Assembly (NCBI GenBank): GCA_046299435.1
Contig: JBKBIC010000030.1
Coordinates: 1 to 31,740 of the forward strand
Length of the DNA: 31,740 nt
Direction: 5' to 3'
Origin: M3007 sp046299435
Lineage (GTDB): Bacteria > Bacteroidota > Bacteroidia > Chitinophagales > Saprospiraceae
Positions 8,048-16,038 of this stretch are shown in pieces. The position numbers were made by a program, and so were the translations under genes. The first letter of the stretch is position 1; each line of letters opens with the position of its first letter. The notes beneath the pieces were generated by a model. The model worked only from the letters and a program-made list of their open reading frames with translations, did not search any database and was not told the origin of the DNA.

Positions 8048-8070
8048 CCCCCCCCCCCCCCCCCCCCCCC
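8048..8070. repeat. Poly-C tract of 23 bases between divergent promoters
   Basis: An uninterrupted run of 23 C followed by six A lies between the divergent -7 elements at 8034-8041 (minus) and 8119-8126 (plus). Long mononucleotide tracts slip during replication, so this length is expected to be unstable. It may also be imprecisely sequenced. Confidence 0.9.
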
Positions 8071-8118
8071 AAAAAATCCACATCTGTCCCCGGCCTGCCG
8101 CACTCCCCGCCGATTTCC

Positions 8119-8126
8119 TACCTTCG
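8119..8126 (+). promoter_or_regulatory. -7 promoter element (TACCTTCG) for the DedA-family gene
   Basis: TACCTTCG lies 26 nt upstream of the ATG at 8153. It is identical, with its following C, to the element before paaZ, supporting a real promoter motif in this genome. Confidence 0.5.
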
Positions 8127-8152
8127 CGGTCTCCGACACACAATCCTGTTTT

Positions 8153-8812
8153 ATGCTTGATTTGCTGACACAATTCTTCGATTTCATCCGCCACCTTGAT
8201 GTACACCTCGAAAACATCATGCAGGAGTACCAGTTGGCGACGTACCTCCTGCTCGCGCTCATCATTTTTTGCGAAACGGGGCTGGTGGTCACGCCGTTTT
8301 TGCCCGGCGATTCGCTGCTGTTCGCCGCCGGAGCCATCACCGCGAAGACGGGGATTTTGAGCGTGTGGGTGCTCATCCCGCTGCTGTTTTTTGCGGCCAT
8401 CTTGGGCGACAACACCAATTATTTCTTCGGCAAGTACCTCGGCAAGCGCGTGTTCGCCCGCGACTACTGGTTCCTGAAACGCGAGTATTTAGACAAAACC
8501 TCCGCTTTTTACGAAAAATACGGTGGCAAAACTCTTGTCATCGCCCGGTTCGTGCCGATTGTCCGCACGTTCGCGCCGTTCGTGGCGGGCGTGGGGGCCA
8601 TGACCTACCGCCGGTTCATCGGCTATTGCGTGGCGGGCGGCATCCTTTGGGTGACTTCCATGACGCTGGCCGGGTACTTCCTCGGCTCTATCCCGGTAGT
8701 GAAAAACAACTTTGAAATCGTGGTTTTTGCCATCATCGGCATTTCGCTGTTGCCTGTGCTGGTGGAGTTTGTGCGTGCTCGCCGCGAGACCAAGCAGGCC
8801 CGAAACAATTGA
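8153..8812 (+). CDS. DedA-family inner-membrane protein
   Basis: A 219-residue membrane protein of the DedA (SNARE-associated/VTT) family, which supports membrane homeostasis, and some members of which move lipid carriers across the inner membrane. Family marks are visible: an acidic residue in a first hydrophobic stretch (IIFCETGLVVTPFLPGDSLL, about residues 41-60), the PGD turn, and the arginine-bearing motif GGKTLVIARFVPIVRTFAPF followed by VAGVGAMTYRRF. Hydrophobic segments lie near residues 33-52, 58-78, 80-92, 155-178 and 183-205. The frame is open upstream to 7970, but that part crosses the poly-C tract; the ATG at 8153 sits 26 nt after a -7 element and begins the conserved sequence. 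It appears monocistronic. Confidence 0.93.
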   Translation: MLDLLTQFFDFIRHLDVHLENIMQEYQLATYLLLALIIFCETGLVVTPFLPGDSLLFAAGAITAKTGILSVWVLIPLLFFAAILGDNTNYFFGKYLGKRVFARDYWFLKREYLDKTSAFYEKYGGKTLVIARFVPIVRTFAPFVAGVGAMTYRRFIGYCVAGGILWVTSMTLAGYFLGSIPVVKNNFEIVVFAIIGISLLPVLVEFVRARRETKQARNN

Positions 8813-8955
8813 CAATCAGTAGCCAATCGAAAAAAAGCCCGCGTCACAAGACAGCAAAATGACTTTCGGGCGAGTCCTGCATTTTGTCTTTTTTTGCAAG
8901 CGATTTGCGGGCATCAGCGGCTCGTTTCTTCACTTATCCAACCGCCTTTCTACCA

Positions 8956-9381
8956 ATGTTGCGCTTCCTTTGGTTGATGTTTTTGTTGTTCGCGGGGCTT
9001 TCGCTGCCCGCCCAATCCCCCGCCGAAAGCGCGTCGGCCAACCCGCAACCGCCCGTGCCCGATGCCCGACTTTTCGAGGCTTTTGACAGCGCGTACGTTT
9101 TCACGACACTGGAAACCAACCCTCCGCTCGTCCGTCGCTGGAATTTTTACCTCGACCATGCGTTTGTCGTCATGGATTTTCCGCCCGAAAAAGGCGACAT
9201 CGCCGCGCTGCCCGTCGTGAAAATCGCCAATCCTGACCGCTTCAATATCCTCCTCCTCGAACAACAGCAGCCCCTCGCCCGCGATTGGGAAAAGCCCACT
9301 TTCTATCGCATCAATCAATCCCAACAAGTGCTGATGTATTTCCCCGGAAAACTGTTCATGGAAAGACTTTTGAAAGAGTGA
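8956..9381 (+). CDS. Small secreted hypothetical protein upstream of the adhesin
   Basis: A 141-residue protein with a clear N-terminal signal peptide (MLRFLWLMFLLFAGLSLPAQ, cleavage likely after LPAQ). The mature part has no motif I can name. It contains a DSAYVFTTLETNPP segment and a strand-rich RRWNFYLDHAFVVMDFPPEK region, and ends FPGKLFMERLLKE. The ATG at 8956 is preferred to 8884 because it places the hydrophobic segment at the N-terminus. Its stop codon (TGA, 9379-9381) lies inside the left arm of a repeat hairpin that separates it from the adhesin gene. Same strand and 103-bp spacing suggest co-expression with the adhesin; function unknown. Confidence 0.7.
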   Translation: MLRFLWLMFLLFAGLSLPAQSPAESASANPQPPVPDARLFEAFDSAYVFTTLETNPPLVRRWNFYLDHAFVVMDFPPEKGDIAALPVVKIANPDRFNILLLEQQQPLARDWEKPTFYRINQSQQVLMYFPGKLFMERLLKE

Positions 9382-9455
9382 TGAGTTATGAGTGATAAAT
9401 GATGAGTACCCATTTTATAGAGATGTTCATCACTTATCACCCATAACTCATCACT
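9377..9455. repeat. Inverted repeat of GATGAGT-type units between secreted protein and adhesin genes
   Basis: Two 29-nt arms (9377-9405 and 9427-9455) are reverse complements with only two mismatches by eye, around a 21-nt loop. The left arm is G/A/T-rich with repeated GATGAGT/GTGAT units; the right arm is their complement. As RNA it would be a very stable hairpin. There is no T-run after it, so it is not a standard terminator. The left arm overlaps the stop codon of the preceding gene. Confidence 0.88.
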
Positions 9456-9484
9456 GAAAAAATCACGCGCTTCATCCAAACACA

Positions 9485-12400
9485 ATGAAAGGTATCCTAA
9501 CTGCGCTCCTCGCGCTGTTCCTATTCAACGGACACGCCTTCACACAAAACTACCTCATCGGCGGCCCGCCTGTCACGGACTGCAAAGGCACGTTTTTCGA
9601 TGCCGGTGGCGGCTCGGCCAACTACGGTAACAACCAGAATTTCACCACGACCATCTGCTCGAACACGAACGGCGGCACGCACATCCGGCTCGATTTTTCG
9701 GGCGCGGACATCGCGCCGGGCGACGCGCTGTGCTTTTTCGATGGCACCAACATTTCCGCGCCGATGCTCTCGTGCTCGAACGATTACACGCCCGGCGAAC
9801 CGTTCACGGTGCAAGCAACGGCTGCCAATCCGAGCGGCTGCCTCACGGTCACTTTCAACTCGAACGCCAGCGGCACGGGCGCGGGCTGGAACGCGGCCAT
9901 TTCCTGTGTCCCTTCTTGCCAGACCGTGCTGGGCCAACTGGCCGACACCGACCCCGACATCGCACCGGCCACCGACGGTTGGATTGACGTTTGCCCCGGC
10001 GAGCGCGTGTTTTTCACCGGGCGCGGCGTGTACCCGCAAAACGGGCTGGCCTATGTCCAGTCGGATTTGACGACAAAATTTGAATGGAATTTCGGCGACG
10101 GCACGGTGTCCTACGGCCCGGATGTGTCGCACACGTTCGATAAATCAGGTGGTTTTTTTGTGCAGCTGACGCTCATTGACACGCGCGGCTGCAAAAGCCT
10201 GAACCGCATCAGCCAGCGTGTGCGCGTTGCGCCAAAGCCTGTTTTTGCCGTCGGCCAATCGTTCGACAATGCCATTTGCGCGGGCGACACGCTCCAACTC
10301 AATGCCCAAGTGAACACGCCCGGCGGCGCGGCGAACCTCTCGGTTTTGCCAAAAACGCAGGCTTTCGAGCTCGAAGGCTCGCGTTCCGATTCGTTGCCGC
10401 TGCCCGACGGCACGGGCGCGGCCTATCAAACGAGCCTTTACCTGACCGAGTTTTCGCCCGGCCAAACGCTGACCGACCCGACCGATTTGGAGCAAATCTG
10501 CGTGAACATGGAGCACTCATGGATGCGCGATTTGGAAATCAGCATCGCTTGCCCCGGCGGGAAAACCGCCGTTTTGCACGATTTTGGCGGGCGCACCGGC
10601 TCCGAAATCCTGCTCGGCCAGCCGAACGACAACGACAACGCCGCCAACCCGATCCCCGGCAAAGGCTTCGATTACTGCTGGACTCCGACGGCCACCAACG
10701 GCACTTGGCTCCAATACGCGAACACGGTTTTTGGCCTGAACAACGGCACTTTGCCTGCGGGCGATTACAATTCCTTCGACCCGCTCACGAACCTCGTCGG
10801 CTGCCCGCTGAACGGCGAATGGAAAATCACCGTCCGCGACCTGTGGCAATCCGACAACGGCTACATTTTTTCGTGGGGCATCAAATTCAAGGACGCGCTG
10901 TACCCGGCCATCGAAACCTTCCAGCCCGCGCTGCTGACTTGGGATTGGAAAAACCACCCGACTATTTTCCAAAAAGTGCAAACCGCGATTTCGGCCTCGC
11001 CGAAAAACGCGGGCACGGCCAATTATGTGTTCAAAGTCAGCGACTCGTTCGGCTGCGAATGGGATACGGCACTGGCCGTCGCCGTGCGCCCATTCACGCA
11101 CCCGGATTGTTTCAAATGCCTCGAAAACTTCGCCGCGCTGCGCGATACGGTCGTTTGCACGGGCAACGCCGTGCCGCTCAACGCTGCGTATTTGGGCCCG
11201 AACCTGCAAAACATCACGTTTGAAAACTATCTCGATTACCCGCTCGGCTTCGCCAATCACCCGCCGACCATGCCGTTTGCCGCGCCCGTTGCGGTCAGCA
11301 GCCTCGGTTTCGCGACCGTCGCCAACGCGCTGAACGAAATAGACAAAGTGTGTTTTGACATTGACACCGACTGGGACAGCGACCTCGACATTTGGCTGGA
11401 AGCCCCGAACGGCAAACGCCTCGAACTTTCGACCGGCAACGGTGGCTCCGGCGACAATTACCGAAACACCTGTTTTTCGCCGGCGGCCACGCAGTCCATC
11501 CTCGGCCAATTCGCGCCGTTCACGGGCACGTTCAGGCCGGAAGGCAACTGGGCCGTGCTCGACGGCACCCCGGTGGACGGCAACTGGAAACTCGTCGTCA
11601 GCGACGACGCAGGGCCGAACAAAATGGGGAAAGTGAACTGGTGGCAAATCACGTTCAAGGCCCCGTTCAACATCGCGTATTCGTGGCAAAACGCGGCTTC
11701 GCTTTCTTGCTCGAATTGTCCGAACCCCACCGCAACGCCCACAACCACAACGAATTACATCCTTCAAACGACCGACAATTTCAACTGCACCCACCGCGAC
11801 ACCGCGCAAGTGCAGGTGTTCGCGGCCTTTGCCGCGCCCGACGGCTTGACCACTGCGAGCATGGCGAACGGCTCCATGACCTTCGTTTGGCAGCCAGTGC
11901 CCGGCGCAGCGGGCTATCAAGTCAACGTGAACAACACGGGTTGGGTGGCTGCGAACGGCAATTTGGCGCACACGGTCGGCGGACTCGCGCCGGGAAATTT
12001 GGTTCAAATCAAAGTGCGCGTGGCGGGCGGCAGCCCAAACTGCCCCGCGCAAGTCGCTGATTTCCAACGGGTTTATGTGGCCTGCAACATGGTCGCAACG
12101 GTTGACTTGACGCTCGCTGCCAAATGTCCTGGTACAGCTACTGGCTCTGCCTACATTTCCGTAAGCGGTGCCGTTTCGCCGGTCAAATATTTTCCCGACG
12201 GAGGCCCGACGGTGTTCAATAACGGCGGCATCACCAACTTTTTCACGGCTGGCAACCACTTCGTCATTGTCGAGGACGCGACGGGCTGCCGCGATACGGT
12301 GTATTTCAACATCACCGAACCGCCCGCCATCAACCTTTCCGCAACGGCCGTGGACGCGAGCTGCAACGGCGACAACGACGGCTCGGCCTCGGCTTCGGTC

Positions 12401-15400
12401 GCGCCGGGCGGCGGCGTGGCCCCGTTTATTTTCCAATGGCAACGCTGCACGGGCGGCACCGTGCTGACTGGCCCAAGTATCAACAACCTTTTCGCGGGCT
12501 GCTACAACGTGACCGTGACCGACGGCAACAACTGCACGGCTACCACGAGCGTCACCGTGAACGAGCCGCCGGGCTTCCAATTCTCCTCCACGCAGGACTC
12601 CGTGAACTGCTACGGCGGCGCGGACGGCTCTGCCACGATTTTCGTCACGGGTGGCCAATCGCCGTACACCTACAAGTGGGGCAACGGCTCCACGAACCAA
12701 ACCGCCACCGGGCTGAACGCCAATTTCCATGCCGTCACCGTGACCGACTTCAACGGCTGCCAACGCACGACCATCGTGCAAGTGCTTCAGCCACTGGCAC
12801 TTACGATTGACAGTGTGCCCGCCAAACCAGCCACTTGTTTCAACAGCCCCGACGGCACGGCCACTGTTTTCGTGAAAGGCGGCACCACGCCGTACCAGTT
12901 TTTGTGGGAGGGCGGCCAAACTTCTGCCACCGCGTCCGGGCTTTCGGGCGGCGACATCATCACCGTGACCGTGACCGACTGGCACGGCTGCACCGATGTT
13001 TCCAGTACCGTCATCCCCGAACCGCTGCCCATCCAAGTCTCCGCCAACAACATCATCGCCGAAACCTGTGCGGGCAAATGCGACGGCCAAGTGACCATCT
13101 CGGCCAGCGGCGGCAACGGCCAGTTGTTCTATGTTTGGAGCAACCCAACCATCCCGCCCGGCTCGACCAACCCGACCACACTTTGCGCCGGGACATACAC
13201 CGTGACGGTGGCCGACGCGAAAGGCTGCACAGGTTCGGTCAGCGCGACCATCACGGGCGCATCGGCCATCAACATCCAAGTTTCGAGCAAAACCGACCCA
13301 AAATGCGCCGCTTCGACCGATGGCGCGGTTTCGATTTCGGTGGCTGGCGGCGACGCGCCGTACAACTACCTGTGGAGCAACCTATCGTTTTCACAAAACC
13401 TGAGCGGCGTGGGCTGCGGCACATTTACCGTCACCGTCACCGACGAACAGGGCTGCACCCAAACTGCCCAGACGCAACTCGTTTGTCCGCCTGCTTTGCA
13501 AATCCAATCCATCACGCCGACCAACGTGCGCTGCTTCGGCGAACTGAACGGCTCGCTGGCGGCCAATGCGACGGGCGGCACCGCACCGCTTTTTTACCTC
13601 TGGAACGACCCGAACAGCCAAGTTTCGGCCACCGCCACCAACCTCGCAGCAGGCAGCTATAACTTGCTTGTGACCGACGTAAACGGTTGTACCACAACGA
13701 GTTCCGGCACGGTGACGCAGCCCCAGCAACTCTTTTCGACCGTCTCCACGACCGACGTGAAATGTTTCGGCGAAAGCACTGGCACCGCAACGGCCAACCC
13801 GACGGGCGGCACCTCGCCGTACACCTTCAAATGGAACGTGCCGCCCACGACCCCGCAAATCACCGACCTCGCGGCGGGCAGCTATAATTTGACCGTGACC
13901 GACGCGAACGGCTGCACGTTCAGCCCCGCTGCATTTCAAGTCAACCAGCCGGGCGCGCCGGTGCAAGTCACTGCTATTCAAACAGATACGTCGTGTTTTG
14001 GCGCAATGAACAGCGTGGTGCGGGCAACGGCGACGGGTGGCACACCTGCCCCCGGCTCGGTGTACACATTTGAATGGCCGGGCAATTTGACGGGCCAAAT
14101 TCAGACAGGTTTGCCGAACGGAAATTACACCGTGACCGCCACCGATGGGCAGGGCTGCACGGGTTCGGCCAGCGTCACCGTCTCAGAATACGCCGAAATT
14201 CTGGCCAATTTGGTCACGTCCGAACCGAAGTGTTTTGGCACCCCCGACGGGCAAGTCTCGGTGAACAACGTGTCCGGCGGCGCGGGCAACTACAGCTACA
14301 ATTGGAGCGAACCCGGCGCACCCAATAGCCCAACGGTCAGCGAACTTTTGGGCGACAAAAATTACACCGTGACCATTGTGGACGGGCGCGGCTGCACGGC
14401 CAGTTTCGCCGTATTTCTTGACCAACCTGCGCCAATCATGGCCCAAATCAGCGTCAAACCCGTGAGTTGCAACGGCCTGAGCGACGGCGAAGCCATTGTC
14501 AGCGAGGTGTTCGGCGGCAGTGCGGTGGCGGGCTATTTGTGGAGCAATACTGCGACCGACAACCAGATTTTGGGCGTGACCGCCGGGACGTATTTTGTCA
14601 CCGTGACCGATGTGAACGGCTGCACAGGCAGTTCGTCAGTGCAGGTACCGCAACCGGAATTGCTTGACATCTCAAAATTCGACGTTGACCCGCTGAAATG
14701 CGCGGGCGACACGGTGGGCGTGGCCACACCGATTGTCGTCGGCGGTACGCCGGATTTCAGTTTCGCTTGGTCGAACGGCGAGACGACGGCCACGATTTCC
14801 AAACTTTCGGCGGGCACCTATGCCGTCACCGTGACCGACGCGAACGGCTGCACCACCGCCGATTCGGTGGATGTGAACCAGCCCGTCCCGGCCAATTTGA
14901 GCCTCGAAACCGACCCAATTGACTGTTTCGGCGAGGCCAGCGGGCGCATCCGCGTCGCGGTGGAAGGCGGCACCGGGCCGTATCGTTTCAGTCTCGACGG
15001 GCAAAATTTCTCCGGCTCGGCCACCTTTTTCGGCCTGAAAGCAGGCGATTACACGGTCATTGTGAAAGACGCTTTCGGGTGTTTGTTCAGCATCGTGGGC
15101 AGCCTGACCGACCCTGCGCCGCTCGAAGTCACGCTGCCGCTCGATACTTCCATCACGCTCGGCGACAGCCTGATTTTGGAGCCGACCGTCACGGGCGCGG
15201 TGGGCATTTTGAGCTATGATTGGCGTTCGGGTTATTTCGAGGATTTGCTTTGCACGGACACGCTCAACTGCGCCGGCATCCAAGTCAAACCTTTGATTTC
15301 CAATACTTATCGTGTGGAAGTGACCGACGAAAACGGCTGCACTGGCGAGGCCAAAATTCGGGTGGAAGTGGAAAAATTCCGGGGCGTTTATGTGCCGACT

Positions 15401-15676
15401 GGCTTCACGCCCAATGGTGATTTGGAGAACGACTTCCTGCCTGTGTTCGGCAAAAGCCGCATGGTGCAGCAGGTGCTCGTGTTCCGGGTGTATGACCGCT
15501 GGGGCGAGCTGGTGTTTGAGGATAAAAACTTCGCAATCAACGACTTGTCGCGTGGTTGGGACGGCAATTTCCGGGGCAGCCCCGCGCCCGCTGGCGAGTA
15601 TGCTTGGTACGTCGAGGTCGTGTACTTGGATGGTTTGAAAGAAATCCAGCGCGGCAGCACTACTTTAATTAGATAG
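9485..15676 (+). CDS. Giant SprB-like cell-surface adhesin with type B T9SS C-terminal domain
   Basis: A 2063-residue secreted protein, related to the SprB gliding adhesins and exported by the type IX system. By reading, its layout is: signal peptide (1-20, ending GHAFTQ); CUB-like domain (about 30-143); PKD domain (about 165-252, with FEWNFGDG); two P/proprotein-convertase-like jelly-roll domains (about 319-472 and 599-727, each with a GEWKI or GNWKL strand); a Cys-rich linker; an FN3-like domain (about 780-866); thirteen tandem SprB repeats of about 75 residues (867-1878), the first of them divergent, most ending in AGTYxVTVTDxNGC; a final PKD-like segment; and the gliding-motility C-terminal domain (about 1960-2063, YVPTGFTPNGDLENDF ... 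VYDRWGELVF ... WDGNFRG ... PAGEYAWYVE). Each repeat carries a conserved pair of Cys, probably one disulfide. The PorP/SprF partner is the next gene. No catalytic domain is seen, so adhesion, gliding or matrix binding is inferred. Confidence 0.95.
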   Translation: MKGILTALLALFLFNGHAFTQNYLIGGPPVTDCKGTFFDAGGGSANYGNNQNFTTTICSNTNGGTHIRLDFSGADIAPGDALCFFDGTNISAPMLSCSNDYTPGEPFTVQATAANPSGCLTVTFNSNASGTGAGWNAAISCVPSCQTVLGQLADTDPDIAPATDGWIDVCPGERVFFTGRGVYPQNGLAYVQSDLTTKFEWNFGDGTVSYGPDVSHTFDKSGGFFVQLTLIDTRGCKSLNRISQRVRVAPKPVFAVGQSFDNAICAGDTLQLNAQVNTPGGAANLSVLPKTQAFELEGSRSDSLPLPDGTGAAYQTSLYLTEFSPGQTLTDPTDLEQICVNMEHSWMRDLEISIACPGGKTAVLHDFGGRTGSEILLGQPNDNDNAANPIPGKGFDYCWTPTATNGTWLQYANTVFGLNNGTLPAGDYNSFDPLTNLVGCPLNGEWKITVRDLWQSDNGYIFSWGIKFKDALYPAIETFQPALLTWDWKNHPTIFQKVQTAISASPKNAGTANYVFKVSDSFGCEWDTALAVAVRPFTHPDCFKCLENFAALRDTVVCTGNAVPLNAAYLGPNLQNITFENYLDYPLGFANHPPTMPFAAPVAVSSLGFATVANALNEIDKVCFDIDTDWDSDLDIWLEAPNGKRLELSTGNGGSGDNYRNTCFSPAATQSILGQFAPFTGTFRPEGNWAVLDGTPVDGNWKLVVSDDAGPNKMGKVNWWQITFKAPFNIAYSWQNAASLSCSNCPNPTATPTTTTNYILQTTDNFNCTHRDTAQVQVFAAFAAPDGLTTASMANGSMTFVWQPVPGAAGYQVNVNNTGWVAANGNLAHTVGGLAPGNLVQIKVRVAGGSPNCPAQVADFQRVYVACNMVATVDLTLAAKCPGTATGSAYISVSGAVSPVKYFPDGGPTVFNNGGITNFFTAGNHFVIVEDATGCRDTVYFNITEPPAINLSATAVDASCNGDNDGSASASVAPGGGVAPFIFQWQRCTGGTVLTGPSINNLFAGCYNVTVTDGNNCTATTSVTVNEPPGFQFSSTQDSVNCYGGADGSATIFVTGGQSPYTYKWGNGSTNQTATGLNANFHAVTVTDFNGCQRTTIVQVLQPLALTIDSVPAKPATCFNSPDGTATVFVKGGTTPYQFLWEGGQTSATASGLSGGDIITVTVTDWHGCTDVSSTVIPEPLPIQVSANNIIAETCAGKCDGQVTISASGGNGQLFYVWSNPTIPPGSTNPTTLCAGTYTVTVADAKGCTGSVSATITGASAINIQVSSKTDPKCAASTDGAVSISVAGGDAPYNYLWSNLSFSQNLSGVGCGTFTVTVTDEQGCTQTAQTQLVCPPALQIQSITPTNVRCFGELNGSLAANATGGTAPLFYLWNDPNSQVSATATNLAAGSYNLLVTDVNGCTTTSSGTVTQPQQLFSTVSTTDVKCFGESTGTATANPTGGTSPYTFKWNVPPTTPQITDLAAGSYNLTVTDANGCTFSPAAFQVNQPGAPVQVTAIQTDTSCFGAMNSVVRATATGGTPAPGSVYTFEWPGNLTGQIQTGLPNGNYTVTATDGQGCTGSASVTVSEYAEILANLVTSEPKCFGTPDGQVSVNNVSGGAGNYSYNWSEPGAPNSPTVSELLGDKNYTVTIVDGRGCTASFAVFLDQPAPIMAQISVKPVSCNGLSDGEAIVSEVFGGSAVAGYLWSNTATDNQILGVTAGTYFVTVTDVNGCTGSSSVQVPQPELLDISKFDVDPLKCAGDTVGVATPIVVGGTPDFSFAWSNGETTATISKLSAGTYAVTVTDANGCTTADSVDVNQPVPANLSLETDPIDCFGEASGRIRVAVEGGTGPYRFSLDGQNFSGSATFFGLKAGDYTVIVKDAFGCLFSIVGSLTDPAPLEVTLPLDTSITLGDSLILEPTVTGAVGILSYDWRSGYFEDLLCTDTLNCAGIQVKPLISNTYRVEVTDENGCTGEAKIRVEVEKFRGVYVPTGFTPNGDLENDFLPVFGKSRMVQQVLVFRVYDRWGELVFEDKNFAINDLSRGWDGNFRGSPAPAGEYAWYVEVVYLDGLKEIQRGSTTLIR

Positions 15677-15944
15677 TGAGAATGTGAGACGGTGAGACGG
15701 TGAGACGGTGAGAATGTGAGACGGTGAGACGGTGAGAATGTGAGACGGGAAGTAGTCATCTCACATTCTCACAATTCTCACACTCTCACCGTCTCACACT
15801 CTCACCGTCTCACACTCTCACAATTCTCACACTCTCACCGTCTCACACTCTCACCGTCTCACCGTCTCACCGTCTCACATTCTCACCGTCTCACACTCTC
15901 ACCGTCTCACATTCTCACCGTCTCACATTCTCACCGTCTCGCAT
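15676..15944. repeat. 8-bp tandem-repeat array with inverted arms between adhesin and SprF genes
   Basis: From the last base of the adhesin stop codon, nine exact 8-bp units follow (15676-15747), each GTGAGA plus CG or AT. After an 11-base spacer the complementary units run from 15759 to 15944: TCTCAC plus CG, AT or AC, with occasional 9-bp AAT variants, about 23 units. The two blocks are reverse complements of the same unit, so the 72-nt left arm can pair with many registers of the longer right arm. The array fills the gap up to the -7 element of the next gene. There are no unique spacers, so it is not CRISPR. Open frames across it are low-complexity artefacts. Confidence 0.95.
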
Positions 15945-15951
15945 TTCTTTC

Positions 15952-15959
15952 TACTTTTG
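15952..15959 (+). promoter_or_regulatory. -7 promoter element (TACTTTTG) for the PorP/SprF gene
   Basis: TACTTTTG lies 79 nt upstream of the ATG at 16039 and only seven bases after the repeat array ends. Any -33 element would therefore lie inside the array. This suggests the SprF partner has its own promoter in addition to read-through from the adhesin gene. Confidence 0.6.
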
Positions 15960-16038
15960 AGGCATGGGCCTTGTCAGTTTTAATCCGGCTTCCTGCTTTC
16001 ATCCTCCGATTTTACAATTCATCAACAACCGCTCAAAC

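Noticed and set aside
8813..8955. Possible terminator AAAAGCCCG ... CGGGC after the DedA gene
   Set aside because: The stem is only five base pairs with a loop of more than 20 bases and no adjacent T run, so support is too weak.
10517..13279. A 920-codon open frame on the strand opposite the adhesin gene
   Set aside because: It is antisense to well-recognised CUB/P-like/SprB domains, has a composition typical of GC-rich shadow frames, and no recognisable domain.
15676..15944. Possible CRISPR array
   Set aside because: Units are 8 bp, contiguous and without unique spacers; the second half is the reverse complement of the first. No cas genes are present.
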